From the NCBI GenBank assembly GCA_025353045.1, contig JANXRK010000062.1, forward strand, positions 1 to 16,516: 16,516 bases of DNA, given 5' to 3'. The notes under the pieces were generated by a model, which searched no databases, was not told where the DNA came from, and was given only the letters and a program-made list of their open reading frames with translations. Position numbers and translations under genes: made by a program. Positions 1 through 6,804 of this stretch are shown here, piece after piece; the first letter of the stretch is position 1; every line of letters starts with the position of its first letter. This DNA comes from Candidatus Tayloriibacteriota bacterium (GTDB lineage Bacteria; Patescibacteriota; Minisyncoccia; Phycocordibacterales; PALSA-1337).

Positions 1-824
1 GATATCTTAGTCGGGTTATATGTCTTTTTGTGGTATACCGCGTACAGTCGCCCCCATTCAAGTCCACGCATTTCACTTTCTATGTCGGTAAATACATCAG
101 ATATCCAATCGATGACTGTATTGAAATATTTTTTCAACTCATCAATATTTTTGTCTTTGCGATGCTTGCTCATGTAATCGCCAATGTTGTCCTTGCTTAC
201 CCAATCGAGAGCACGCTCCAAAAATTCCTGCCTGTTAGCACTACCGGATACATAAGTACTCCATTTTTGGATATTGGCATTTTGGCTATTGCTGAATTCC
301 TCCTTAGCTTTAGTTACAAATGGACCAGAATATACAGCATTAAGCAATTCCTGACTATTAAGCGGAACGCCTGCAATATTTATAGTCTTGAACCACTCCT
401 TTATTTGGCTTTCCGTTCCTTCGCACTCGTAAATGAGTAGTTTTGCTTCTAGAAGCCTATCTTTCTTGTCTTTTGCCATGCCGCCAAAATATTGCTCGTG
501 ACCATTCTCATCCTTGATGGCAAATTTATCAGTTACAAACCGTCCAAGACTGGTGATACGCTGTTGTCCATCTAGAACTTCTAAATTACCCTCAGAAACT
601 TTATTGAAATAGATCAATCCAATCGGGTAACCTTTCAAGATTGATTCGATGACCGCCATTTCTCTTTTGCCACCATCAGAAGCATAAATATAGTTACGCT
701 GATACTCTGGCTGAATAGTAAGCGTGCCAGACAAGCCAAACAAGCCCTTACCTTCGAGTTCGTTGTAAACAAAACCATCGCAGATTTCTTTAACAGTTAT
801 ATTGGTTTTTAAGTTTGTTTTCAT
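1..824 (-). CDS. DUF262 (GmrS/ParB-fold) protein, C-terminus beyond window
   Basis: This gene is open to the left edge, so only its first 274 codons are visible. The N-terminal half shows DUF262 hallmarks: PEYQRNYIY at residues 39-47 and the nucleotide-handling motif DGQQR at 85-89, followed by FKTINIAGVPLN. DUF262 is the ParB/sulfiredoxin-like fold of the GmrS part of type IV restriction enzymes and of several anti-phage proteins. It is often joined to a C-terminal HNH nuclease (DUF1524), which here would lie outside the window. The ATG overlaps the TGA of the upstream methyltransferase (ATGA), so the two are translationally coupled. By inference it is the nuclease or effector partner of that methyltransferase, but without the C-terminus a nuclease role cannot be shown. 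The domain call is firm; the restriction role is not. Confidence 0.85.
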   Translation of the reverse strand, partial: MKTNLKTNITVKEICDGFVYNELEGKGLFGLSGTLTIQPEYQRNYIYASDGGKREMAVIESILKGYPIGLIYFNKVSEGNLEVLDGQQRITSLGRFVTDKFAIKDENGHEQYFGGMAKDKKDRLLEAKLLIYECEGTESQIKEWFKTINIAGVPLNSQELLNAVYSGPFVTKAKEEFSNSQNANIQKWSTYVSGSANRQEFLERALDWVSKDNIGDYMSKHRKDKNIDELKKYFNTVIDWISDVFTDIESEMRGLEWGRLYAVYHKKTYNPTKI

Positions 825-1930
825 TTTGATTTTTTCTTCTTATGTCTAATAAAGACTCGCTTGAATGTTTCCTTTCCATTTATGTATGACCCGTATCCGT
901 AGACTCCCTTTGGATCTTGGCCAACACCTCGATTTGAACCAACCAACTCAAATTGATCTGGATTATACTTATCTAAAAAACTGGCAGGAACACCCATGAC
1001 ACCATCGTAATCACTAGGAATAGAATCAGTAAACGGCACCTCTATTGCATCATAATTATCGTATTTGGTATAAGTCTTTTTGCCCTTAATCTCTTTGTGC
1101 TTGCTGTATTTCAAATTTTCCTCCATCGTCATAAGTGGCAACATTTCGTGACGACGTCCATGATCGAGATTGGTGAACCAGCAACAATTTCTGAATTTCA
1201 CTAAGCCAGTTTTGGGGTCATACACCCCACCCGCATATTCTCTAGTTACAGGCGTTGAAAAGTAGGCATTACCAGCATTGAAGCCGTTCCCAAGCCACAT
1301 TTTATTTTCTTTTATCAAAGGGAAAATCTCTTTATAAATAATTGCATGCAAATTACCAATAATCACAAACTTTTTGTTGTAATCAAAAAGTTGTTTGACA
1401 TACTCTCGAAACAAACTGAACGGAGGATTTGTTACCACAATGTCGGATTGCTTAAGAAGATTTACACATTCATCGCTACGAAAGTCGCCCTCGTTTTCAA
1501 GTGGTGTCCATTCGTTATGTTTGTTTGCTTTTAACTGCTTTGCAACATCTTTCAAATTAAACTCACCATCGCCGTCTATGTCGTGCACTTCATTGATAAT
1601 AAATTTATTGGCGGTTACCTTCGGTCGACCCTTTGATTTCGGGAGAGTCTTGTCATTACCAAATAATCCTAGTTGCGAGTTGGCGACAGGTGAAGGTTTG
1701 TAACTAGTGGTGATAAGCTGTCTCAATCCGAGCTTGTTGAAATTAAGTACAAAATAGCGAAAGAAATTACTCTCGAACGGATCGTCGCAATTGCAGTAAA
1801 CCTTCTTGCCGCGAAATGCATTGGGATCGTATTCCAAATACGCTTCAATCTCTTTTTGAATATCACCGTATTGAGTATAAAACTCGTCGTTCTTTACCTT
1901 TTTTGCATTAGTAAGATTGTCGTTTGCCAT
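821..1930 (-). CDS. EcoRI-type adenine-specific DNA methyltransferase
   Basis: A 369-residue protein of the EcoRI-methylase family, which transfers a methyl group from SAM to N6 of adenine in DNA. It shows the family N-terminus KNDEFYTQ (13-20), the conserved CNCDDPFESNFF block (46-57) in the SAM-binding region, and the amino-methyltransferase catalytic motif NPPF (168-171). An upstream in-frame ATG at 1972 would overlap the preceding gene by 38 bases. The ATG at 1930 sits four bases after that gene's stop and begins with the family-like MANDNLTNAK, so I chose it. The gene ends in TGA overlapping the DUF262 start. Together they resemble a modification plus DUF262 pair, as in some restriction systems. 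No classical EcoRI-like endonuclease is visible. The recognition sequence cannot be predicted from the protein. Confidence 0.9.
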   Translation of the reverse strand: MANDNLTNAKKVKNDEFYTQYGDIQKEIEAYLEYDPNAFRGKKVYCNCDDPFESNFFRYFVLNFNKLGLRQLITTSYKPSPVANSQLGLFGNDKTLPKSKGRPKVTANKFIINEVHDIDGDGEFNLKDVAKQLKANKHNEWTPLENEGDFRSDECVNLLKQSDIVVTNPPFSLFREYVKQLFDYNKKFVIIGNLHAIIYKEIFPLIKENKMWLGNGFNAGNAYFSTPVTREYAGGVYDPKTGLVKFRNCCWFTNLDHGRRHEMLPLMTMEENLKYSKHKEIKGKKTYTKYDNYDAIEVPFTDSIPSDYDGVMGVPASFLDKYNPDQFELVGSNRGVGQDPKGVYGYGSYINGKETFKRVFIRHKKKKSK

Positions 1931-1934
1931 ATAA

Positions 1935-2162
1935 TTATTTTTGTATTTCCTCGTAGTCCTCTGGATTACCAAGAACTCTTACAAGATCTTTAGACCCATC
2001 AACAGAAATAGCCCCACATTTACATGGAGTTAGGTTACCGTTTGTGATAGTAGAAACCTCAGTGCCGCATTTCTTGCACTTTGATTCTGCAGAATCATGT
2101 CGCGTCAGTGTCCTTTGAGGCGCGACGGTTTCTGTTTTGTTTTGGTTTGCAACGGGATTCAT
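1935..2162 (-). CDS. Small zinc-ribbon protein (DUF7695-like)
   Basis: A 75-residue protein with a low-complexity, hydrophilic N-terminus and a C-terminal zinc-ribbon-like core. The likely metal ligands are C29-x2-C32 and C47-x-C49, in the pattern CKKCG then CKCGAISVDGSKD, followed by LVRVLGNPEDYEE. I recall this CKCGAIxVDGG pattern from small phage and bacterial proteins of unknown function, and the DUF7695 label is from memory. It lies four bases after the AbiEii-like stop and four bases before the methyltransferase start, so it is inside the operon. It may be a nucleic-acid- or protein-binding adaptor, but nothing in the sequence fixes a function. No clear Shine-Dalgarno site is present. 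Confidence 0.75.
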   Translation of the reverse strand: MNPVANQNKTETVAPQRTLTRHDSAESKCKKCGTEVSTITNGNLTPCKCGAISVDGSKDLVRVLGNPEDYEEIQK

Positions 2163-2166
2163 AGGT

Positions 2167-2862
2167 TTATTTTTCGTTACTATGCATTACCTTCAATATG
2201 AAGATGGTGTCATTTTTTAATTTGGCACGTGCAGAGTCTTTTTGGGGTTCAGTAAGCAATTCTCCAAGCCCATCCAAGATATGTTTGTTATCCATTTTTT
2301 CAAGCATATCAATGCACTTTTCCAATGCTTCTTTGTAAGAAACACCTGACCGTTCCTCTACGATCTTGCGATTGATTGGCCAGTTATTCTTGGCAAAATA
2401 CTGAACATCAAATATATCTCGACTTGTTTTGCCGATTCGTTCGAGCATTGCCATTAACTTATGGGCGAACATGTCTTCCTGGACCATGACAAGCATTGAG
2501 ATACCAAGTAAGGTTTTCATCTCATACTTTGATCCGAACTGTCTACGATTCACTTCAACCTTAATTTTTTGTGCATTCGCATCATAGGAGATGACATTCT
2601 TTAAGTTGAATCTTTGTATATAAGAATCTGTGATTTTTCCGTAATTACCTACGATCTTGCTTATTTTCTCGAAGACTTCGGTTTCTTTAGTCTCATCCAA
2701 CAAATCAAGATCTATATCAACTGAATTTCTTGGAAGATCGTAAAACATCATAGCTGCTGTGCCACCCTTGAATCCCAAGTAGGGGGCGATAGAGGTATCA
2801 GAATAGATATCCTTCAATATCTGTAACAAAATATTCTTATGTTTTGAGTAATCTAATGTCAT
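2167..2862 (-). CDS. AbiEii/AbiGii-family nucleotidyltransferase toxin
   Basis: A 231-residue DNA-polymerase-beta-type nucleotidyltransferase of the AbiEii family, the toxin of type IV toxin-antitoxin systems linked to abortive phage infection. Visible motifs are GFKGGTAAM (30-38) and SVDIDLD (47-53) with the metal-binding Asp pair D49/D51. Further on are the basic helix HKLMAMLER and the RDIFDVQYF block typical of the family. Known family members use NTP, and the related MenT toxins modify tRNA acceptor ends; the substrate here is unknown. It starts one base after the stop of the antitoxin-like gene, the usual AbiE order. Catalytic residues look intact, so I expect an active enzyme. The symbol abiEii is not assigned because the protein is a distant homologue. 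Confidence 0.88.
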   Translation of the reverse strand: MTLDYSKHKNILLQILKDIYSDTSIAPYLGFKGGTAAMMFYDLPRNSVDIDLDLLDETKETEVFEKISKIVGNYGKITDSYIQRFNLKNVISYDANAQKIKVEVNRRQFGSKYEMKTLLGISMLVMVQEDMFAHKLMAMLERIGKTSRDIFDVQYFAKNNWPINRKIVEERSGVSYKEALEKCIDMLEKMDNKHILDGLGELLTEPQKDSARAKLKNDTIFILKVMHSNEK

Positions 2863-2863
2863 A

Positions 2864-3481
2864 TTATTTCAAATTATTATTTTTGACCTGGTTATCTTGG
2901 TGGCTTTTAAAGTATTCTTTGATCTTCTTCTCCAATCGCTTGTTGTGATAAATAAGTAAAATCTCAAATACCTTATCCCAGTTTAAGTTAGCCAAATTAT
3001 CAAAATGATAATCCTTGCTTACGTATACACGATCTAAAAAGGCACGTTCTCGAATGGCAATTGCATAACCATCTTTGTGTTCAATTCCGACTGTATTACT
3101 TAAAACGTAATCTTTCATTCGGACAAATGTGATTTTCTGTTCACCGACGTTGATCTCTCGATTTATATATGAGGCAACAAAAATATTTCCGTAGTATTGA
3201 AAATTGACACCTTCTCTTGTTAAGACAGTTTCAAAGCTTACATATGATGGGGTGTAGATTCGCGTGGCTAATTCAAATCGATCATAGCTCTGGTCCTTAA
3301 CATATAAACCACGTCGTACTTTGATCAACTTTCCAGCCTTAGCGTACTTGTTTAAGCGGATACTAATTATCGATTCATTTTCCTCTCCCCACATCAAAGA
3401 AACATCTTGTATTGAAAAGATGGTTTTATCGGACCTCAATAAGGTCTCTAAATATTCGCCTTTTGTTGGTTTTTTATCCAT
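2864..3481 (-). CDS. AbiEi-like antitoxin/transcriptional repressor
   Basis: A 205-residue protein resembling AbiEi-family antitoxins. The N-terminal about 80 residues form a winged-helix-like segment ending in KVRRGLYV, the hallmark of the AbiEi antitoxin N-domain. Next comes the block YTPSYVSFETVLTREGV, which matches the family's Y-PSYIS-E-AL pattern. The C-terminal half is mixed alpha/beta with a very basic tail (KRLEKKIKEYFK). Known AbiEi proteins neutralise AbiEii and repress their own promoter by binding inverted repeats, and a 31-bp imperfect palindrome lies seven bases before this start codon. It is the first gene of the five-gene operon. The family assignment rests on motif pattern and on its position directly upstream of an AbiEii-type toxin. 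Confidence 0.82.
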   Translation of the reverse strand: MDKKPTKGEYLETLLRSDKTIFSIQDVSLMWGEENESIISIRLNKYAKAGKLIKVRRGLYVKDQSYDRFELATRIYTPSYVSFETVLTREGVNFQYYGNIFVASYINREINVGEQKITFVRMKDYVLSNTVGIEHKDGYAIAIRERAFLDRVYVSKDYHFDNLANLNWDKVFEILLIYHNKRLEKKIKEYFKSHQDNQVKNNNLK

Positions 3482-3487
3482 TTATAG

Positions 3488-3518
3488 ACTGAAGTTTACC
3501 TTAAAGGTATACTCCAGT
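3488..3518 (-). promoter_or_regulatory. Imperfect palindrome before the AbiE-type operon (candidate operator)
   Basis: Two 15-base arms, ACTGAAGTTTACCTT and AAGGTATACTCCAGT on the plus strand, match as an inverted repeat at 13 of 15 positions around a single central base. The repeat ends seven bases before the antitoxin start codon. AbiEi proteins are known to bind inverted repeats in their own promoters, so this is the natural operator. No convincing Shine-Dalgarno site lies between it and the ATG. A possible but weak promoter sits just upstream, within about 3518-3555 on the minus strand. Confidence 0.6.
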
Positions 3519-3580
3519 CACAATAGTAGCATATTTCACTAATATCAACAAAATCTGTTTTTTTGCATACTCATCACGCT

Positions 3581-3614
3581 GTACTATGCAGAAAAGGTGT
3601 TTTTCGCATAGTGC
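3581..3614. repeat. Long imperfect hairpin with CACTATG/CATAGT arms
   Basis: The outer arms GTACTATGC and GCATAGTGC pair at 8 of 9 positions, with one G-T. The pairing continues through a GAAAA/TTTTC inner stem to a loop of about four bases. It lies between the terminator of the redox operon and the AbiE-type promoter. The outer CACTATG arm is also the outer arm of the operator at 7413-7440, though with different spacing. It could be a second processing or terminator stem or a binding site; the sequence does not decide. Confidence 0.45.
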
Positions 3615-3652
3615 AAACAAAAACAACCCCTTGTGAGGGCTGTTTTTGTTTG
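3614..3652 (-). terminator. Rho-independent terminator of the redox operon
   Basis: CAAACAAAAACA on the left pairs with TGTTTTTGTTTG on the right, around a C/G-rich inner stem (CCC with GGG) and the loop TTGTG. It begins 15 bases after the DUF305 stop codon. On the minus strand the descending arm is U-rich, as a terminator requires. The symmetric A/T-rich arms mean it could also work in the plus direction, but no plus-strand gene needs it. Confidence 0.85.
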
Positions 3653-3667
3653 ACCTAATCCTGTCTT

Positions 3668-4078
3668 TTACTGGTTATACCACGCCTTTTGCCACGCTTT
3701 CATCTCAGCAATTTCTTTGTTCTGTGCTGTGATAATCGCATTGGCTAAGTCTTTGATCTCCTGATGCTTGGCATTGGTGAGGGCAAGCTGTGCCATCTCT
3801 ACTGCACCCTGATGATGAACGATCATCTCGGCTAGAAATGCCTGATCGAACGCATCGCCAGTCTTTCCTTTGAGTTCGGCATTCATTGAAGTCATCGTGT
3901 CGGCCATACTCATGCTTCCACCATTACCCATCATCTGACCGTTCGGCATCATGTGAGTGCCTTGCGTGTTTTGGTTTGCTACTTGGACCGGTGCTTTATT
4001 TCCACCAAGCTGATATCCGATACCAAGACCTACGACAAGCGTAACAACTGCGATAATAATTCCTGTATTCTTTTGCAT
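3668..4078 (-). CDS. DUF305 membrane-anchored protein
   Basis: A 136-residue protein with an N-terminal membrane anchor or signal (residues 6-25), then a Met/Asn/Gly-rich linker (MMPNGQMMGNGGSMSM, 43-58), then a DUF305 four-helix domain. The DUF305 signature MIVHHQGAVEMA is at 85-96, and the region carries many His and Met residues. DUF305 proteins belong to the ferritin-like superfamily and are often found in copper-resistance or oxidative-stress clusters; a direct biochemical role is not established. It is the last gene before a strong terminator. Its first residues, MQKNTGIII, nearly repeat the start of the thioredoxin gene of the same cluster (MNKNTGIII), including 14 identical bases of DNA, which suggests a shared leader. 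By inference it acts outside the cytoplasmic membrane as a metal-binding or stress protein. Confidence 0.9.
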   Translation of the reverse strand: MQKNTGIIIAVVTLVVGLGIGYQLGGNKAPVQVANQNTQGTHMMPNGQMMGNGGSMSMADTMTSMNAELKGKTGDAFDQAFLAEMIVHHQGAVEMAQLALTNAKHQEIKDLANAIITAQNKEIAEMKAWQKAWYNQ

Positions 4079-4119
4079 ATAAGTTTTAGATAACTAATGA
4101 GTAAATAATCATCTAGCTT

Positions 4120-4491
4120 CTACGGGGCTTTGGGATTCAAAATACCGCTTGAGAATAATTCTTGGTAAAACGGGACCGGTATGTAATCTTCTGAACGACG
4201 CAAAAGCAGTCGTCGGACAAAGAGGTCTGGAGGACTGTAGTATTTCCAAACAAATAAAACTGCTACTGCAAGCAATAGATATACAAACAAGGTTGGAAGA
4301 GTGACAGTGAAGGTGCTTTGTCATGCGGTAATGTGATCCAAGGCAGTCATGGCACAAATTGCTTGTTCACCTGGCATAAAGGGACATCCTGGCTCGTGAT
4401 GATGCCCGTCCATTCCAGCCATAGCGAGCATGCCAAATCCGCCAAGGGTGACGAATGCTATGAGAATGAGTGTGGCAACTGCTTTCTTCAT
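4120..4491 (-). CDS. Small Cys/His/Met-rich membrane protein with an in-frame TGA at codon 57
   Basis: Read from the ATG at 4491, the frame encodes 56 residues: a membrane or signal segment (about 4-26), then MAGMDGHHHEPGCPFMPGEQ and ICAM, rich in His, Met and Cys, ending at TGA (4321-4323). The same frame stays open for 66 more codons (QSTFTVTLPTLFVYLLLAVA, then a Tyr/Arg-rich tail) to a TAG at 4120. The second part has an obvious membrane helix. The whole matches the layout of a recurrent Parcubacteria family as I recall it: anchor, CP-rich loop, second helix, basic tail. Trp is the residue I would expect at codon 57. So this is either a TGG-to-TGA nonsense mutation or a readthrough product. 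The ligand-rich loop suggests metal (copper) binding next to MsrB and DUF305. A separate promoter lies just upstream. Confidence 0.72.
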
Positions 4492-4497
4492 GAATGT

Positions 4498-4506
4498 ATT
4501 ATATCA
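4498..4506 (-). promoter_or_regulatory. Extended -10 promoter for the TGA-interrupted membrane protein
   Basis: On the minus strand the sequence TGATATAAT is a perfect extended -10 (TG-N-TATAAT). It ends six bases before the ATG at 4491, which would give a leaderless or near-leaderless transcript. A -35 is poor: TTGGCT lies 15 bases upstream. This would let the last two genes of the cluster be expressed independently of the upstream operon promoter. Confidence 0.6.
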
Positions 4507-4546
4507 AATTTTAAATTCAGCCAACGGAGGCAATTATGGGAATATT

Positions 4547-5035
4547 TTATTCTTTATCCGGCACAAAATACAATGCAACGGAATTCATACAAAATCTCTT
4601 CCCTGTGGGTCGTGGACCATCATCAAATACGTGACCGAGATGTGAACCACACATATCGAGAACTTCGATTCTGTCATCGAGTAATCCGCTCTCTTTGCGA
4701 AGTACTAATGTATCTTCAGATATTGGAGCCCAGAAACTAGGCCAGCCGGTACCCGAGTCATATTTCTGTTCTGATCGAAAGAGTGGCTTATCGCAGCCCA
4801 CGCTGTAGTATGTTCCTTTTCGTTTCTCATGATTTAGAGTGCCGGTAAACGGAATCTCTGTACCGGCCTCTCTCAAGACATGATATTGTTCTGGAGTGAG
4901 GATTTCTTTCCAGTTGTCTTTGATCACGACAGTATCTGGCATCTTTTGTGAAGGAGCGGGAGTATCGTGTTTATAATACAAAACACCAAACCCCAACAAA
5001 CAGAGCACCAGTATGATAATAATTATTTTATACAT
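4547..5035 (-). CDS. msrB: Membrane-anchored peptide-methionine (R)-S-oxide reductase MsrB
   Basis: A 162-residue protein that reduces methionine-R-sulfoxide in oxidised proteins. An N-terminal hydrophobic anchor (4-21) puts the catalytic domain outside the cytoplasm. The MsrB fold is clear: YDSGTGWPSFW (92-102), CGSHLGHVFDDGPRPTGKRFCMNS (129-152) with catalytic C149, and the active-site His residues H132 and H135. The two zinc-binding CxxC pairs of zinc-type MsrB are reduced to single cysteines (C81, C129). The usual resolving position in GCGWPSF is Thr (T96). It therefore looks like a zinc-free, 1-Cys-like MsrB that depends on an external thiol partner; the upstream DipZ-like protein and thioredoxin are obvious candidates. 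It begins 13 bases after the DipZ stop. Confidence 0.92.
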   Translation of the reverse strand: MYKIIIIILVLCLLGFGVLYYKHDTPAPSQKMPDTVVIKDNWKEILTPEQYHVLREAGTEIPFTGTLNHEKRKGTYYSVGCDKPLFRSEQKYDSGTGWPSFWAPISEDTLVLRKESGLLDDRIEVLDMCGSHLGHVFDDGPRPTGKRFCMNSVALYFVPDKE

Positions 5036-5048
5036 GCTATGTATTTAA

Positions 5049-6803
5049 TTACCCAAAAGTGAAAGTGAATGCTTGTAATCCGGCTTTCGGCACTACGATG
5101 CGAAGCGTGTGTTTTCCATACTCAGCATCTTGAATGAGCGGATAGAGCGTTTCATCTTTGATCAAAACTTTCTTTACAAATACATCGTCCTTATAAATCT
5201 CGACTTCGACACCTTCTTTCGAACCTGCGGTGATGTAGACATTCTTTGCCTCATAGTTGAAAACTACGCTCCCTGCACTTTTACTCTCGGCATATTCTGA
5301 TGTCATATTCCACGTACCACCAAGATACAATTTGTTGAAAGAGATGCTTGAAGGAATGGTGAGAGTCTGTTCACCAACTCGACCAGCAGTACCATTTGCA
5401 AGATACTGATTTCTAGACGATCCAAAATACGTCTCAGGGCTTTTTACCTTGCTAGTATCGACGGTCACAACGTCCACAGGTTTTGTTGTGGTAGTAGAAA
5501 CCTTATCCTCCATACCCATGCGTGCTGCGCGTTCTTTGAGGGCGTTCTGAATCGCTTTCTCAGTTTCCTCATAGTTTCCTTCACCGATATGGTCGTAGAC
5601 GATATACCCATCAATATCTACAAGATACTTTCGAGGCCAGAATTGATTGCCGAGCGCATTCCATGTCGAATAGTCATTGTCGAGGACTACTGGATATTTG
5701 ATACCAAATCTTTCTACCGCTTTCTCTACATTTGACTGAATTCTCTCAAATGAGAATTCGGGGGTATGGAGACCGACGACGACCAATCCTTGATCCTTAT
5801 ACTTTGCATACCAATCATTTATGTACGGCAATGTTCGTTGGCAGTTGATGCAGCTGTATGTCCAGATATCGAGAAGCACCACTTTTCCTTTAAGCTCAGC
5901 GAGTGTAATTGGCTTGCCGTCAGTATTGACGTATCCATCTATCGAGCTCAGTTCTGGTACCTTTTTATATTTAGATTGTTTCTGCTCCATGGTCGGATAT
6001 GAACTTGAATCTTTTTTCATTGTTGTCTCTTCTATAGAAGTGTCAGGTGTTGGCGTAGCTTGAGGTGCATTATTTTTCTGCAACAGCGTCTGTTCTATTT
6101 TTGTCACATCAAAGAATCCCGAATCAAGCAGGAACAATTGTAGTTTCTTGTCGAGTCCGCCAATGATAGCAATGCCAACAATGAGGAATACGACACCGAG
6201 CGTTTTCTTGAACCATCCATTCGGATCAGCTACAACTCCGAGTTTGTTCATTATCTTCTGTCCGACGACAGAAACAATGAGAAGCGAAAGACAGAGGCCA
6301 ATTGTATAGGTGAGCAGATAGGTCAATCCAAGGAAGAAATTAACAGGCAAAACGGTAGCCAAAACGATGAAATATGTAGGACTGCACGTCGAGAACACAG
6401 GACCGAGTGCTGCACCGACGATAACATCGCCCCAGAAATTCTTTTTTTGATCGCCCTTACCAAGAAGGATGTTTGACTTAGCACTGAGTTTCGCCAGTAA
6501 CTTACTTTCCCACAGCGATGGGAAGAACGTGACGAGGCCAAGAAATATCACAATGCCTCCTGAAATCCATTTCCACACGTACTCGGGAATATCAATGAAA
6601 AGCGTGCTCGCCTTAAGAAGTAGCGTAAAGGCGATAACCGATACTCCCAGAGAAAGGATGATGATAAATGCTTTCTTCTTATTGAATCCTACTGTGCCGC
6701 CATCCGAAAGCGTGCCGCCGACAATCACCGGCAGAAGAGGAAGAATGCAAGGCGCAAGTACCGTCAGGATTCCAGCGATAAATGAAATAAGGAGGAGTAA
6801 CAT
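5049..6803 (-). CDS. CcdA-thioredoxin fusion, DipZ-type thiol transporter
   Basis: A 584-residue protein. Residues 1-220 are a CcdA/DsbD-like membrane domain with several helices and the paired redox cysteines C19 (APCILPLLP) and C140 (VFSTCSPTYF), which carry electrons across the membrane. A Pro/Thr-rich linker (245-285) leads to a TlpA/AhpC-type thioredoxin domain (285-420) with the active site WTYSCINC (C318/C321). A C-terminal beta-rich domain (about 455-584, beginning ETYFGSSRNQYLANG) matches the extra C-domain of DipZ proteins. The ATG lies one base after the thioredoxin gene's stop (TAA-C-ATG), so the two are coupled. By inference the protein passes cytosolic reducing power to the outside and supplies MsrB and the anchored thioredoxin. 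Family assignment is firm; the exact acceptor is not. Confidence 0.93.
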   Translation of the reverse strand: MLLLLISFIAGILTVLAPCILPLLPVIVGGTLSDGGTVGFNKKKAFIIILSLGVSVIAFTLLLKASTLFIDIPEYVWKWISGGIVIFLGLVTFFPSLWESKLLAKLSAKSNILLGKGDQKKNFWGDVIVGAALGPVFSTCSPTYFIVLATVLPVNFFLGLTYLLTYTIGLCLSLLIVSVVGQKIMNKLGVVADPNGWFKKTLGVVFLIVGIAIIGGLDKKLQLFLLDSGFFDVTKIEQTLLQKNNAPQATPTPDTSIEETTMKKDSSSYPTMEQKQSKYKKVPELSSIDGYVNTDGKPITLAELKGKVVLLDIWTYSCINCQRTLPYINDWYAKYKDQGLVVVGLHTPEFSFERIQSNVEKAVERFGIKYPVVLDNDYSTWNALGNQFWPRKYLVDIDGYIVYDHIGEGNYEETEKAIQNALKERAARMGMEDKVSTTTTKPVDVVTVDTSKVKSPETYFGSSRNQYLANGTAGRVGEQTLTIPSSISFNKLYLGGTWNMTSEYAESKSAGSVVFNYEAKNVYITAGSKEGVEVEIYKDDVFVKKVLIKDETLYPLIQDAEYGKHTLRIVVPKAGLQAFTFTFG

Positions 6804-6804
6804 G

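Noticed and set aside
30..440. Plus-strand open frame of 136 codons.
   Set aside because: It lies wholly inside the DUF262 gene on the other strand, which has clear family motifs. The plus-strand protein has no recognisable pattern.
1931..1972. Earlier start for the EcoRI-type methyltransferase.
   Set aside because: It would overlap the zinc-ribbon gene by 38 bases, and the extra 14 residues are not family-like. The ATG at 1930 gives a clean four-base junction.
4109..4357. Minus-strand frame of 82 codons over the end of the TGA-interrupted gene.
   Set aside because: It is another frame of the region that reads as a membrane helix and basic tail in frame with the ATG at 4491. Its own product has no signal or motif.
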